Shown in pieces: positions 36,540 to 45,566 of a stretch of DNA of 64,000 nucleotides (position 1 is the stretch's first letter; every line of letters starts with the position of its first letter). The notes under the pieces were generated by a model. That model searched no databases and was not told where the DNA came from. It saw only the letters and a program-made list of their open reading frames with translations. The stretch covers positions 1,674,001-1,738,000 of the forward strand of contig NZ_CP006704.1 in NCBI RefSeq assembly GCF_000739375.1, read 5' to 3'. The stretch is from Comamonas testosteroni TK102 (GTDB taxonomy: Bacteria > Pseudomonadota > Gammaproteobacteria > Burkholderiales > Burkholderiaceae_C). The translations under genes were made by a program, and so were the position numbers.

Positions 36540-37331
36540 ATGAACCCCCTCGCATCAGCAGTCACGATGACAGCACTAGTGGCAGCCAGTGCAACAGTGC
36601 ATGCCCAGTCGGATTTCTACCGTCGGACCATGCCACCCAATGCCTCAGAAGGTGGTGTCGCCGGCCTAGCAGTAATTGCAGGCCATAGATACCAGGGATC
36701 CGACGAATCCAGAATCCGCGTCCTGCCAAGCATTGAGTACCAGTGGAGTAATGGCTTTTTTGCCGGAGTCATGAGTGGCGTTGGCTACAACGCTTCACGA
36801 AGTTCTGAGATGTCTTACGGAGCGCGGATTACAGCGGACTTCGGACGCAAAGAGCGGCGCAGTGCAGCACTGCGGGGACTGGGCGACATTGATCCTCGGC
36901 CAGAAATTGGTGCATTCTTCAACGCCAATCTCACAAGCAACTTGACGCTCAATTCCGCAGTGCGCTTTGGCAGTGGAAACAACCGAAATGGTCTGCTCCT
37001 GGACCTGGGCGCCGGCTGGAACACTCGCATCAGTCCATCCCTACAGTTCTCAGCCACGGTCGCCACAACATGGAGCAACAATCGTTATGCCCAAGACTAC
37101 TTCGGTATCACTAAAGAGCAGGCAATAAATAGCGGTTATGCAGAGTTTGCTCCAGGATCCGGACTACGAGATGTACGGCTTGGCACCTCCGTCATTTATC
37201 GCATGAATCCCAAGTGGAGCTTGGTCGGCTCACTGGTGTATTCGGAGTTGATTGGCGACGCTCGCAACAGCCCCATCGTGCGTCAAAAGGGAAGCCTGTC
37301 CTCAGTAATTGCCTTGGGCTACAACTTCTAG
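36540..37331 (+). CDS. mipA: MipA/OmpV-family outer-membrane protein
   Basis: This protein has 263 residues from the ATG at 36540. The signal peptide ends near TVHAQS (residue 22). The mature part shows alternating amphipathic strands of a beta-barrel, with GLAVIAGHRYQGSDESRIRV near the start, YGARITADFGR in the middle and a C-terminal ALGYNF ending in Phe, as outer-membrane proteins require. MipA can scaffold murein synthesis enzymes; many homologues are sensor-controlled porin-like proteins. The shared boxes upstream suggest co-control with the lipocalin operon. Confidence 0.85.
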   Translation: MNPLASAVTMTALVAASATVHAQSDFYRRTMPPNASEGGVAGLAVIAGHRYQGSDESRIRVLPSIEYQWSNGFFAGVMSGVGYNASRSSEMSYGARITADFGRKERRSAALRGLGDIDPRPEIGAFFNANLTSNLTLNSAVRFGSGNNRNGLLLDLGAGWNTRISPSLQFSATVATTWSNNRYAQDYFGITKEQAINSGYAEFAPGSGLRDVRLGTSVIYRMNPKWSLVGSLVYSELIGDARNSPIVRQKGSLSSVIALGYNF

Positions 37332-37393
37332 CTAGGTAATGATTCAAGCCGAAATCCGTCTTTATGGATTGCCTGCTTTCTATTGTGTGGATT

Positions 37394-38656
37394 TCATCGT
37401 CCTCGATGTCTGTGAGCTGCTACGGTTAATTTTGACAGGCGATTGTGTCGTGGGGGAAGCTCGAATAGTGGTGGCTGTAATGGCTTCTGGCCAACGGACT
37501 CTGCCAGGCTGTCCCATTGCTCTCTGATCAGCGCGTAGGTTGCATCAAGGTAGTCGTTTGCATAGGCGTAGTCGACATCCAACTCCTTTGCACAAAGCAG
37601 CAGAACGTCTGCAGTAGCACGAGCCTCACCCGAGCGAAGCAGCCCAGTGGACAGTGCTTTAACTGGGTGGACTGCGCCACCAGTGGGCGTGTAAGGCGCA
37701 ATGTCATAGGCAGGGGACAGCTCCCAGCTTTTTGGACCAAGCAGGAAGCCATGGTTACGTGCGTGATCGTCACCGTTGCCGATCAGCACGTTGAATGCAA
37801 TGCGGCGCCACAACTCATCTTTGAAATCTGGCACTAGCCACCTACTCGCGTACTGGACGATCATGGGATAAGTACGAGTCCCTGCCATGGCTTTATCCGT
37901 GCCCATTACGGTTGCAGCCGAGGCAAAGTGGGTTCGCAGGACAGTCCCGTCGTCGCCAACGTGCCGGTCAAAGCGTTTGACTAGCACAGTGCCTCGCGTG
38001 CCCTTGTGCACATAGTCCACTTCTGCCGTATTGATGCCGCTGAGTGCTGCCAGCCGCATGGCCAAGAATTCACGCAAGGGGGAGGTCGTGTCGTCTTTGC
38101 TACCCGCGAACTTTGATATCCATTGCTGCCCCTTATAGAGCACGGTAATTTTTGGTCGCTCGCCACCTAAGCCCGTGCTGACTATGCTTTCTAGCGAGGT
38201 CTCTGCTTGGCCGGTGTGCCCCCCAGGCGCAAGCATCCTCATGGCCTCGAACAGGTCTTCTGCTGCGGGAGGAACGAACAGTGCTTTTTGAGCGATATCG
38301 TCACAAACAGCCAGGGCACCTACGGTGTCTCCCGGGGCAAACTCCAATGCTTCGAGGTTCGTAATACTGCTGCGAGCGTGTTTCCTGGTCAGGATGTGAA
38401 GCCCAAATCCTTCGGGCTTCACATCCTTGAACACGTCATACAGACCCTCATTGCGTGTGGCCTGTAGCGGCCTGCGCTTCAAAAATTTGAGCTGTCCTTG
38501 GTCCAAGGGAAGCATATCGGCGCGAGCGAGGTAACTCTCGTCATAGACAAAGGCGCCTACTGGCTTGGTCCCCTCGGCCAAAGTGAACGTTCCTGCGTGT
38601 ACCGGCTCGGATTGACCGGGTAGCCAGATCCACACTGGCTTCGTCATTTCGCTCAT
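37394..38656 (-). CDS. hipA: HipA-family serine/threonine kinase toxin
   Basis: This 420-residue protein has the HipA layout: an N-terminal subdomain with TKPVGAFVYDESYLA, the P-loop-like GGERPKITVLYKG at 164-176, the catalytic loop IGNGDDHARNHGFL at 292-305 and the metal motif PAYDIAP at 315-321. All key residues appear intact. HipA toxins phosphorylate aminoacyl-tRNA synthetases and arrest growth. The gene overlaps hipB by 4 bases. Confidence 0.9.
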   Translation of the reverse strand: MSEMTKPVWIWLPGQSEPVHAGTFTLAEGTKPVGAFVYDESYLARADMLPLDQGQLKFLKRRPLQATRNEGLYDVFKDVKPEGFGLHILTRKHARSSITNLEALEFAPGDTVGALAVCDDIAQKALFVPPAAEDLFEAMRMLAPGGHTGQAETSLESIVSTGLGGERPKITVLYKGQQWISKFAGSKDDTTSPLREFLAMRLAALSGINTAEVDYVHKGTRGTVLVKRFDRHVGDDGTVLRTHFASAATVMGTDKAMAGTRTYPMIVQYASRWLVPDFKDELWRRIAFNVLIGNGDDHARNHGFLLGPKSWELSPAYDIAPYTPTGGAVHPVKALSTGLLRSGEARATADVLLLCAKELDVDYAYANDYLDATYALIREQWDSLAESVGQKPLQPPLFELPPRHNRLSKLTVAAHRHRGR

Positions 38657-38982
38657 CGCTTTGATCTTTTGCGCACGGTTTTTGGCAGGGTGGCTTCCAC
38701 TAGGGAGAACTCAGTTTCGTTGATGCCGACCATCCCCATTTGCTTGGTGAAGTCATCAATCAGCTCCAGTGCCCAAAGCGCCTTGAGGTAGAAGCCGAAT
38801 TGGACACCAGGATGCCCGGCTTCCATCTTCACGACCGTGTTCAACGACATCTGAGTGGCGTCAGCAAGGTGTTGCTGTGTCATTTCCCGGATGCGACGGG
38901 CCATTCGTATCTTTTTGCCCATGAGCAGCGCGGCGTCTTCTGCCTCTATGGGGAGCATCGCAGTGTCGGAAGATTTTTTCAT
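38653..38982 (-). CDS. hipB: HipB-like XRE antitoxin
   Basis: This 109-residue protein has a Cro/C1-type helix-turn-helix (IREMTQQHLADATQMSLNTV, then VKMEAGHPG) and a basic C-terminal tail (TLPKTVRKRSKR). It is the first gene of the hipBA operon. HipB binds and neutralises HipA and represses the operon. Direct repeats at 39006-39045 upstream are candidate operators. Confidence 0.88.
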   Translation of the reverse strand: MKKSSDTAMLPIEAEDAALLMGKKIRMARRIREMTQQHLADATQMSLNTVVKMEAGHPGVQFGFYLKALWALELIDDFTKQMGMVGINETEFSLVEATLPKTVRKRSKR

Positions 38983-39005
38983 AGGCTATGTGGTTAAAAT
39001 TTTCC

Positions 39006-39045
39006 TTTAAAGAGTATTTATGCGAAGTAAATCATATTTAAAGAG
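39006..39045. promoter_or_regulatory. Candidate HipB operators
   Basis: TTTAAAGAG occurs at 39006-39014 and again at 39037-39045, three helical turns apart, 24 to 63 bases upstream of the hipB start. The rest of the gap to 39363 holds nothing recognisable. Confidence 0.45.
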
Positions 39046-39363
39046 AAATATCTATCCGAGAGCAAGCGGCGAAGGAGTTGTCGAGTGTTGAGCTACAGGT
39101 GACTTGCTGCAAGACCTCTTGTCTGGTGCGACTCCAGGACGAAGATGCTCTTGGGCATCGGGCTGAGAGGTCGGGCCGTGGTGTTGCAAATGCCCAAATC
39201 GGCTGGGCATCCATGAGTATTCAGCTCTCAATATGATCTCACCCAGGGCCTTCCAAAGGCGGCAGGATCTAGGGATCCGCAAGGGCTAACGTCGAAGCAG
39301 GAAGTGTCTTTGACGATAGGAGCTGAAGGAATGCCCATGATGCAAGCTACAAGGAGATGAAAA

Positions 39364-39834
39364 GTGGGTCAATCCTTAAGGGAGGTCATAGATCTTCTCT
39401 ACAAACCACCACCAGGCGTTCGTCAGGCAATAGCTGTTTCGAGAAGGGTGGCAGAACAACTTCCGCCGCTCAGCACTGTGGCGATGATTTCGATCACTGC
39501 TCCTGAGCGAGCTCCTGCAGAGGTACATGGATTTAGCCAGCTGTTGCGGCTGAGCTTTGCCGACGTCGATTTTTTAAACACGGAGATTTCTGCGCGAGCG
39601 AAGGCAAAAATCAAGGACGGTTTTACGCCCCTGCAGGCGGAGGAAATTCATGCGTTTGTGAGGGCTCTAGCGCCGGAAATCAGGAGCGTGGTCGTGCATT
39701 GTGAAGGCGGCTATTCGCGATCATGTGGCGTTGTCTTAGCTCTGCACAATATCTATGGCTTTGCTGTGAACGCGAGCAGTCTCGATCAAGCCAATCGGTC
39801 TGTTGTAACTACCATGGAGGTGAGTAAGCGTTGA
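39364..39834 (+). CDS. CX5R dual-specificity phosphatase-like protein
   Basis: This 156-residue protein starts at GTG 39364, with AAGGAG (39351-39356) 7 bases upstream. The motif VVVHCEGGYSRSCGVVLAL near residues 115-133 is the HCX5R phosphate-binding loop of protein tyrosine/dual-specificity phosphatases. An upstream Asp-rich segment (SFADVDFLN) could supply the general acid. It lies beside hipBA, reading away from it. A phosphatase next to a kinase toxin is intriguing, but a link is unproven. Confidence 0.65.
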   Translation: MGQSLREVIDLLYKPPPGVRQAIAVSRRVAEQLPPLSTVAMISITAPERAPAEVHGFSQLLRLSFADVDFLNTEISARAKAKIKDGFTPLQAEEIHAFVRALAPEIRSVVVHCEGGYSRSCGVVLALHNIYGFAVNASSLDQANRSVVTTMEVSKR

Positions 39835-40139
39835 TTGACGCTGCGGCTACATGAAGTTGAGAGCATGATTCCATTTCAAGCAGACCTGCCCCCGGCTTAC
39901 GCTGCGAGGTCTCAAGATGAAGATGGGCTTACCACTCCATTCGCAAACTAAGAACGGCCCGTTTCTGGACCGGTCTCTCGTACTCCGGATTGCTGGTTGA
40001 GTCGACAATCCGGGGCTTTGGATTTATGGAACATGGACCACAGAAGCTACCGTCTGAACGCTACCTTATGGTGTCGAGGTCCAATGTTCTAGAGGTTTTG
40101 TCTGGGAGATGCATCTGGCAGATCACATCACCAGAATGC
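39835..40139. other. Non-coding gap
   Basis: Nothing recognisable. It is the 3' side of both flanking genes, but no strong terminator hairpin with a T tract is evident. Confidence 0.5.
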
Positions 40140-40457
40140 TCAGGTGTTCTGTGTAAGCAGCCAGTCGATACGCTCAGAAGTTTGCTCGGCCAGCAGTGGT
40201 CCGTTGGTTTCGGATTCGGATTTGGCTTTCTGCCATTCAGGATCATTGCCAAATGCGAGCCAACTGGCAGTGCGCTCATCTTCATCACGAAATGCCAGCA
40301 CGTAGCTCAAGGTGCTTGCCTTATCGTGAAATTGAACCACGACCAGTACTTGCATTCCCAGTCGCTTGAAGATGGGTAAAGTGACCTTCATGAAACGCTC
40401 ACGCAGAGCATCAGATTTGCCTGGGTGAGAAATGTATTTTTTTAGTTCGTAAATCAC
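40140..40457 (-). CDS. NIPSNAP-family protein
   Basis: This 105-residue protein has the NIPSNAP pattern: MIYELKKYISHPGKSDALRE at the start, a central FKRLGMQVL, and AFRDEDERTASWLAFGNDPE, WQKAKSESE near the end. These are small alpha+beta (dimeric ferredoxin-like) proteins often found in aromatic or hydrophobic-compound catabolic operons. It overlaps the alpha/beta hydrolase gene by 4 bases and ends the leftward catabolic operon. Confidence 0.85.
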   Translation of the reverse strand: MIYELKKYISHPGKSDALRERFMKVTLPIFKRLGMQVLVVVQFHDKASTLSYVLAFRDEDERTASWLAFGNDPEWQKAKSESETNGPLLAEQTSERIDWLLTQNT

Positions 40458-41263
40458 GATACGCGCTCCAAGTGTCGTAGCAAAGCGTCATTGAAGGCTT
40501 CGGGCTGATCTACGTTTGGTAGGTGACCAGCGTTGGCGATCTGCACAAGTTCTGCCCCCTTAATATGCCGAGCGATTTCGGCCATTGCGGCAGGTAGCAC
40601 GCCGTCGTTCGCGCCCACGATCAACGTGGTAGGCAGTGCGATTTTGTGTATGCGATCCAAGTAGTCGAGGCTTTGGATTGCGCGCGCACAGGCGACGAAG
40701 CCAGTCACCGTAGTGGCAGATGTCATCTTCAACAGATGCCCCTCCAGATCGGGGTTCGCATCCAGGAATGCACGGCCAAACCAGCGGTCGATTGTGGGCT
40801 GGGCCAATGGTGAGCAGCTGTTCGCTGTTTCGGCGATAGAAATACGCTCGTCCCAGGGAGCGGCGACTTCTGGCGGTGCATCGGCGCGTGCAGCGCACAG
40901 ACAAATGCTCTGCAAGCGATCAGCATGCGACAGCGCCAGTCCGAATCCGCTCATACCGCCCAGCGACAAGCCCACATAATGCGCCTTTGAAATATCCAGT
41001 GCGTTGAGCACTGCGATGGTGTCGCTCACCAGCGTCGCCATGGTCGCGTGCGTCGATCCTGTTCTCGAGCCACCATGGCCCCGCGTGTCGATACGCACTA
41101 CGCGCCAGCCGCGACCGGCCAGAAGATCGGCCTGTGTCTGCCACATCGCACTACTGGCAAGGATAGAGTGCGTGAAGCACACTACGGGGGCTTTCACGTC
41201 GCCATGCAGATGGACCTGCAGGGTAGCGTCCGGAAGTTCGATTGTTTTGGTGTTTTCGGTCAT
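40454..41263 (-). CDS. Alpha/beta hydrolase (PcaD-like)
   Basis: This 269-residue protein has a candidate nucleophile S100 in YVGLSLGGMSGFG, an oxyanion-side loop CFTHSILASSAMW near residue 29, a candidate Asp in VGANDGVLP and a catalytic His in ANAGHLPNVDQPE near the C-terminus. The nearest type is 3-oxoadipate enol-lactonase/epoxide-hydrolase-like. Its ATG follows the reductase stop without a gap (TGAATG). It could open an ester or lactone made by the oxygenase of this cluster; that is inference. Confidence 0.8.
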   Translation of the reverse strand: MTENTKTIELPDATLQVHLHGDVKAPVVCFTHSILASSAMWQTQADLLAGRGWRVVRIDTRGHGGSRTGSTHATMATLVSDTIAVLNALDISKAHYVGLSLGGMSGFGLALSHADRLQSICLCAARADAPPEVAAPWDERISIAETANSCSPLAQPTIDRWFGRAFLDANPDLEGHLLKMTSATTVTGFVACARAIQSLDYLDRIHKIALPTTLIVGANDGVLPAAMAEIARHIKGAELVQIANAGHLPNVDQPEAFNDALLRHLERVS

Positions 41264-42016
41264 TCAATACCCCGCGAAGAATTCAATAGTCACTTGCTCA
41301 GGCGGTACGCCGCAGGTGTCCAGGCAGTCTTGCAAAGCCGCTACCATTGCAGTTGGGCCGACGATGAAGTAGCGGCTACCCATCCAGTCTTGAACCTCAT
41401 CCTGGATCAGCTGAGCGTCAATAAAGCCGCTTCTCGCCACTGGGTTAGCGACTGTTTCTTCAGAAATTACGTGAACGACACGCAGTGACGGCACGCTGGA
41501 AACCAGGGCATTAAGCTCATCACGCCACGCCGCAAGCTCTAGGCTGCGGTTGCCGTAAAGCAACGTCACAGCCGGAACTGCTTGGCCGTTTGCAACACGC
41601 TGCTGGAGGTCGCGCAACATGCTGTAGAAGGGCGTAATTCCAATGCCGCCGGCAACCATAACCACAGGCTGCAACTCTCCTTCAGGCAACACGAAGTCAC
41701 CCATAGCTGGGCTCAGCCCCAAGGAAAGGCCTTCTGCACCGATCGGTGCAGCAGCCAAATGCTTTTTAAAGGCGCTGTCGCGCATGCGCACGGCTACTGT
41801 GAGATTCTGATCATGCGGAGCACTGGCGATGGAAAGCATGCGCTCGCCATCGTCGCTTCCGTCTGAGGGAGCTTCAAAGTCGAGCAGTTGTATGCTCACA
41901 AACTGTCCCGCCTCAAAAGCGAAGTTCTCGGGCCGCTCTATCTCAAAAGCGACAGTGTCTTGTGCGATGGTAGTGCGCGAGAGTAGGCGCACGGCATATT
42001 GGTCGATGTCTGTCAT
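41264..42016 (-). CDS. FNR-type ferredoxin reductase (FAD/NAD domains only)
   Basis: This 250-residue flavoprotein has an FAD domain (AGQFVSIQLLDFEAP, ERMLSIASAP near residues 58-67) and an NAD(P) domain (VMVAGGIGITPFYSMLRDL near 119, LLYGNRS, YFIVGPTAMV, C-terminal EFFAGY). Unlike KshB it has no fused [2Fe-2S] domain. Two separate ferredoxins are encoded in the same operon, so it most likely reduces them. It overlaps the ThDP enzyme gene by 4 bases. Confidence 0.88.
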   Translation of the reverse strand: MTDIDQYAVRLLSRTTIAQDTVAFEIERPENFAFEAGQFVSIQLLDFEAPSDGSDDGERMLSIASAPHDQNLTVAVRMRDSAFKKHLAAAPIGAEGLSLGLSPAMGDFVLPEGELQPVVMVAGGIGITPFYSMLRDLQQRVANGQAVPAVTLLYGNRSLELAAWRDELNALVSSVPSLRVVHVISEETVANPVARSGFIDAQLIQDEVQDWMGSRYFIVGPTAMVAALQDCLDTCGVPPEQVTIEFFAGY

Positions 42017-43728
42017 GACAGCTCCTGAACGTGGGGTTGAGTTGATGGGGTGCTGCCAGGTGTCTGAGCACGCAAAGAAGTCACCGTTGCACGCGGGGAC
42101 AGTGCTTCTGGACTCACGCGTAGCTCGATAAGCGCAGGACGACCGGCGCTGAGGGCACGCTCCCAGGCGGCGGGAAACTCCTCAGTGCGATGAACCACCT
42201 CGCCGTGTGCTCCGTACACCTCGGCCAGGGCTGCAAAATCTGGGTTGATTAGCGTTGTGCCGACAACACGGCCGGGATGATGGCGCTCCTGGTGCATGCG
42301 GATGCTGCCGTACATGCCGTTGTTGACCACCACCACGACCACGTTGGCGCCGTACTGCATGGCTGTGGCCAGTTCTTGTCCCGTCATTAGGAAGCAGCCG
42401 TCGCCAGCGAAACTCACCACAGTACGCTCGGGATACGCAAGCTTGCAAGCGATGGCGGCCGGTAGGCCGTAACCCATGGTCCCGCTGCAAGGAGCTAGCT
42501 GAGTGCGCAGACCTCGGTACTGATAAAAGCGCTGCACCCATAAGGTGTAGTTGCCTGCGCCGTTGCTAATCACGCTGTCGGCAGGCAATGTTTCGCGTAG
42601 ATGGCACATCACCTGACCCAGATCCACGAGGCCAGGCATTGGTGGAGGCACAAGATTGCTTGTGTAGTCTGCATGTGCAGCTTTCGTCCAAGCTAGCCAA
42701 GGCTTCGTGCCAGGTGCTGCTAGCGCGGCAGCTGCTGTCGCGAAGCCTCCCATGCTGCATGTGAAGGCGAGATCGCTGTGATAAACCTTGCCTATCTCTT
42801 GGGGATCGGGATGTACTTGCACAAAGCGTTGACGCGGGCGCGGAACGTCCAACAGTGTGTACCCTTGCGTGGTGGTCTCGCCCAAGCGTGCACCAACGGC
42901 AAGTACCAAGTCCGCATCGCGGATGCGTTGCGCCAGGTTTGGATCCATGCCAAGGCCAGCCTCACCCACGTACAAAGGATGATGGTTGTCGATTAGGTCT
43001 TGGCGGCGGAAAGCGCAAGCCACGGGAAGTTGAAAATTTTCGGCGAACTGCTGGATGTCCGCGCAAGCCTCAGTAGTCCAGCCTCCGCCGCCGAGCAGCA
43101 GCAACGGCTTGCGCGCTTCACTCAGCAATTCGCCAAGCGCGGTCATGTCGCTTGCGTCGGGACAAGCCCTTGCACGGCGATACGGCGGGCAATCGGAAAC
43201 CACAGCAGCTTCTTCCAGCATGTCTTCGGGAAGTGCCAAAACGACTGGGCCAGGGCGTCCCGAGGTGGCTACGTGAAAGGCTCGGTTGATGTACTCGGGA
43301 ATGCGACTCACATCGTCAATCTGGTCGACCCACTTTGCGATTCCGCCAAACATCTGTCGGAAGTCGATTTCCTGCCAAGCCTCGCGGCCTCGCGTGTCCC
43401 GCGCCACCTGCCCAATGAACAGGATCATTGGCGTGGCGTCTTGGCTGGCCGTATGAACACCGATGCTGGCGTTAGTGGCACCGGGACCTCGCGTCGCGAA
43501 GCAGATTCCAGGTTCGCCAGTGACTTTGCCGTGCGCTTCGGCCATGAAGGCCGCGCCTCCCTCCTGCCGGCATACCACCAACTGGATATGTTCACGAAGG
43601 TCATGAAAGGCGTCGAGTGCGGCGAGAAAGCTCTCACCAGGCACGCAAAAAACACGCTGCACACCTTGTTGATGTAAGGCGTCTACGAGAATGCGACCGC
43701 CCGTGCGTGCTGCGGTATGGGAGTTCAT
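42013..43728 (-). CDS. ThDP-dependent enzyme (acetolactate synthase/decarboxylase-like)
   Basis: This 571-residue protein has three domains. The N-terminal pyrimidine-binding domain has the cofactor-activating E56 in VCRQEGGAAFMAEAHGK. The middle domain includes LLLLGGGGWTTEA. The C-terminal diphosphate domain has AGDGCFLMTGQELATAM and VVVNNGMYG. It is closest in style to acetolactate-synthase-like proteins. Next to an alpha-hydroxyacid dehydrogenase it is best read as a 2-oxoacid decarboxylase or carboligase. It overlaps both neighbours by 4 bases. Confidence 0.85.
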   Translation of the reverse strand: MNSHTAARTGGRILVDALHQQGVQRVFCVPGESFLAALDAFHDLREHIQLVVCRQEGGAAFMAEAHGKVTGEPGICFATRGPGATNASIGVHTASQDATPMILFIGQVARDTRGREAWQEIDFRQMFGGIAKWVDQIDDVSRIPEYINRAFHVATSGRPGPVVLALPEDMLEEAAVVSDCPPYRRARACPDASDMTALGELLSEARKPLLLLGGGGWTTEACADIQQFAENFQLPVACAFRRQDLIDNHHPLYVGEAGLGMDPNLAQRIRDADLVLAVGARLGETTTQGYTLLDVPRPRQRFVQVHPDPQEIGKVYHSDLAFTCSMGGFATAAAALAAPGTKPWLAWTKAAHADYTSNLVPPPMPGLVDLGQVMCHLRETLPADSVISNGAGNYTLWVQRFYQYRGLRTQLAPCSGTMGYGLPAAIACKLAYPERTVVSFAGDGCFLMTGQELATAMQYGANVVVVVVNNGMYGSIRMHQERHHPGRVVGTTLINPDFAALAEVYGAHGEVVHRTEEFPAAWERALSAGRPALIELRVSPEALSPRATVTSLRAQTPGSTPSTQPHVQELS

Positions 43729-44927
43729 GGCAGTTCCTTCAATGGGATGTTGTCAGCCGCGAGAACTTCGCCTGCACGGCACAGAAAATCAGTTGAAAGC
43801 TGCGCGATATCTGCGCAACCCAGAAGCGCGAGGTCGACATCGATCTCGCGCTTAAAAAGTGCCAAAGCTTGTGCAGCACCTGCTTGACCAGCAGCAGCCA
43901 ACCCATACATGGCCGGACGGCCTACGAGGGTGGCATGCGCTCCAAGGGCAAGCGCCTTGAGGACATCTGTACCGCGGCGAATGCCACTGTCAAGGATGAG
44001 GGGGAGCCCTGGGGCTGCCAGTGCCATAGCTGGCAGGGCATCGAGGGACGTGACGGTGCCATCAAGTTGGCGTCCGCCGTGGTTGGACACCACTACTCCA
44101 TCAATGCCTATGCTCTGGGCCATTACTGCATCGCTTGCTCGGAGCAATCCTTTGACCAGTAGGGCGCCATTCCAGCGCTCACGGATCCAACGGATTTCCT
44201 CCCAGGTCATGGCAGCGCGGCCAGCACGATGATCACCCGGTGTAGCTCTGATGATGGGACCACCACGAGTTGCCGTGAAGTTTTCAAAGTGTGGAACGCC
44301 TTGCGCCAGTAGCGTGCGCACGAAGTTTCCGAGTAACCAGCGTGGACGTAGAAGCCCGCCCATGATCAGCGTGGGATTGGGCCTCAGTGGGATGCTGAAG
44401 CCATTACGAATTTCGTTCTCACGCATGGATGCGATTTGCACATCAACGGTCACAACCAGCACGCCGATACCCGCTGCAGCAACTCGCTCCAGAAGTGGTC
44501 CGATGACTGCCGTATCAGCTGGCAGGTAGGCCTGATACCAGGTATCGGGATTGACCTGAGCCACACGCTCCAGCGGGGTCGTGGAAGCTGCACTGAGCAC
44601 ATAGGGCTGACCAGCCTCATGGGCTGCACGCGCTAACGCCACGTCACCGTCGAAATGGCACAACGTGGCTACGCCCATAGGCGCGATGCCCACCGGCGCG
44701 GAATACGTTTTACCGAACAGCTCTACTTTCTGCGATCGCTTCGCCACGTTAACCAGCGGGCGTGGCACAAATCGCCAGGCATCAAAGGCCGCACGATTGG
44801 CTCGCAGCGTTAGCAAATCCTCGCTACCTCCACTTACATAGCCAAAGATGCTGGCTGGCAGCCGTTTACGTGCAGCAGTTTCGAGATCCCGGATGGATAG
44901 GGCGTTGTTCATTGAATGGGTGGTCAT
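43725..44927 (-). CDS. FMN-dependent alpha-hydroxyacid dehydrogenase
   Basis: This 400-residue protein is of the lactate/mandelate dehydrogenase/glycolate oxidase TIM-barrel family: RKRLPASIFGYVSGGSED near residue 20, YSAPVGIAPMGVATL near 75, WYQAYLPAD near 130 and the signature VVVSNHGGRQLDGT near 280 with the catalytic His, then DSGIRRGTDVLKALALGA. It oxidises a 2-hydroxyacid to a 2-oxoacid, likely the substrate of the ThDP enzyme encoded just downstream (4-base overlap). It could feed electrons to the respiratory chain. Confidence 0.9.
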   Translation of the reverse strand: MTTHSMNNALSIRDLETAARKRLPASIFGYVSGGSEDLLTLRANRAAFDAWRFVPRPLVNVAKRSQKVELFGKTYSAPVGIAPMGVATLCHFDGDVALARAAHEAGQPYVLSAASTTPLERVAQVNPDTWYQAYLPADTAVIGPLLERVAAAGIGVLVVTVDVQIASMRENEIRNGFSIPLRPNPTLIMGGLLRPRWLLGNFVRTLLAQGVPHFENFTATRGGPIIRATPGDHRAGRAAMTWEEIRWIRERWNGALLVKGLLRASDAVMAQSIGIDGVVVSNHGGRQLDGTVTSLDALPAMALAAPGLPLILDSGIRRGTDVLKALALGAHATLVGRPAMYGLAAAGQAGAAQALALFKREIDVDLALLGCADIAQLSTDFLCRAGEVLAADNIPLKELP

Positions 44928-44942
44928 TTGCTTGATCAGTCG

Positions 44943-45221
44943 CTACCACGAGACACTGACGTCTCCATTGACGAACGTCTGGCAGGCCATTCGGTAGCCT
45001 TGGTCTATTTGCTCATCACTCAGGTGTTTACGTTCTTTAGGCTTGACAGCGTCGACGTGCTCCTGACCTTGTTCGATACGACATTTGCACGTTCCGCATA
45101 GGCCTCCGCCGCACTTGAACGGAATGCCTCCTTGCCCGCGCAGTGATATGCGAAGCAAGTTGCTGTTCTCGGGGCCTTGAAGCACCTTGTTGTCATTGGT
45201 AATGAAGGTGACGCTGATCAT
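44943..45221 (-). CDS. [2Fe-2S] ferredoxin (second of two)
   Basis: This protein has 92 residues from the ATG at 45221, which overlaps the stop of the preceding gene (ATGA). Longer in-frame openings upstream are out of context. Cluster ligands lie in KCGGGLCGTCKC plus a distal YRMACQT, the plant-type CX4CX2C...C pattern. A 15-base gap separates it from the dehydrogenase gene. Confidence 0.88.
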   Translation of the reverse strand: MISVTFITNDNKVLQGPENSNLLRISLRGQGGIPFKCGGGLCGTCKCRIEQGQEHVDAVKPKERKHLSDEQIDQGYRMACQTFVNGDVSVSW

Positions 45222-45544
45222 GATGTGGCCTTTGCACTTGCATCCACGCGGCACAGTTGCGCATCGATGTGCCCGAAACTTATGAGTTGCTGGAGTTCGT
45301 CTCGCGCAGCTTGCACACTCGTGAAGCACGGTAGAAATTTCGATGGCACTAAGTTGCGCACAAAGGGAGGGGTTTCCTCTATCAGTGTTACGCGGACTGG
45401 GTGCAACAGTTCTGCGATCACGAAGCGCGCACGGCGCTTGCCGTAGAAAAGGTAGTCGTAGCTTTCGACTGGGATGAGGCCTTCGCATAGCTCTGTGCGA
45501 AATTGGCCATCCTTGTCGGTGAGGATGACATATTGGTGTTGCAT
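45218..45544 (-). CDS. Unknown protein encoded between two ferredoxins
   Basis: This protein has 108 residues from the ATG at 45544; upstream in-frame codons read through the previous gene and are unlikely. I recognise no family. It has an N-terminal strand (QYVILTDKDGQFRTEL), a basic hydrophobic middle (YLFYGKRRARFVIAELLHP) and a helical end. It has only three cysteines, not in a cluster pattern. Its tight coupling between two ferredoxin genes suggests an accessory or small subunit of the redox system. Confidence 0.7.
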   Translation of the reverse strand: MQHQYVILTDKDGQFRTELCEGLIPVESYDYLFYGKRRARFVIAELLHPVRVTLIEETPPFVRNLVPSKFLPCFTSVQAARDELQQLISFGHIDAQLCRVDASAKATS

Positions 45545-45566
45545 GGTTGTCGTTTCCGAGGCTTGC

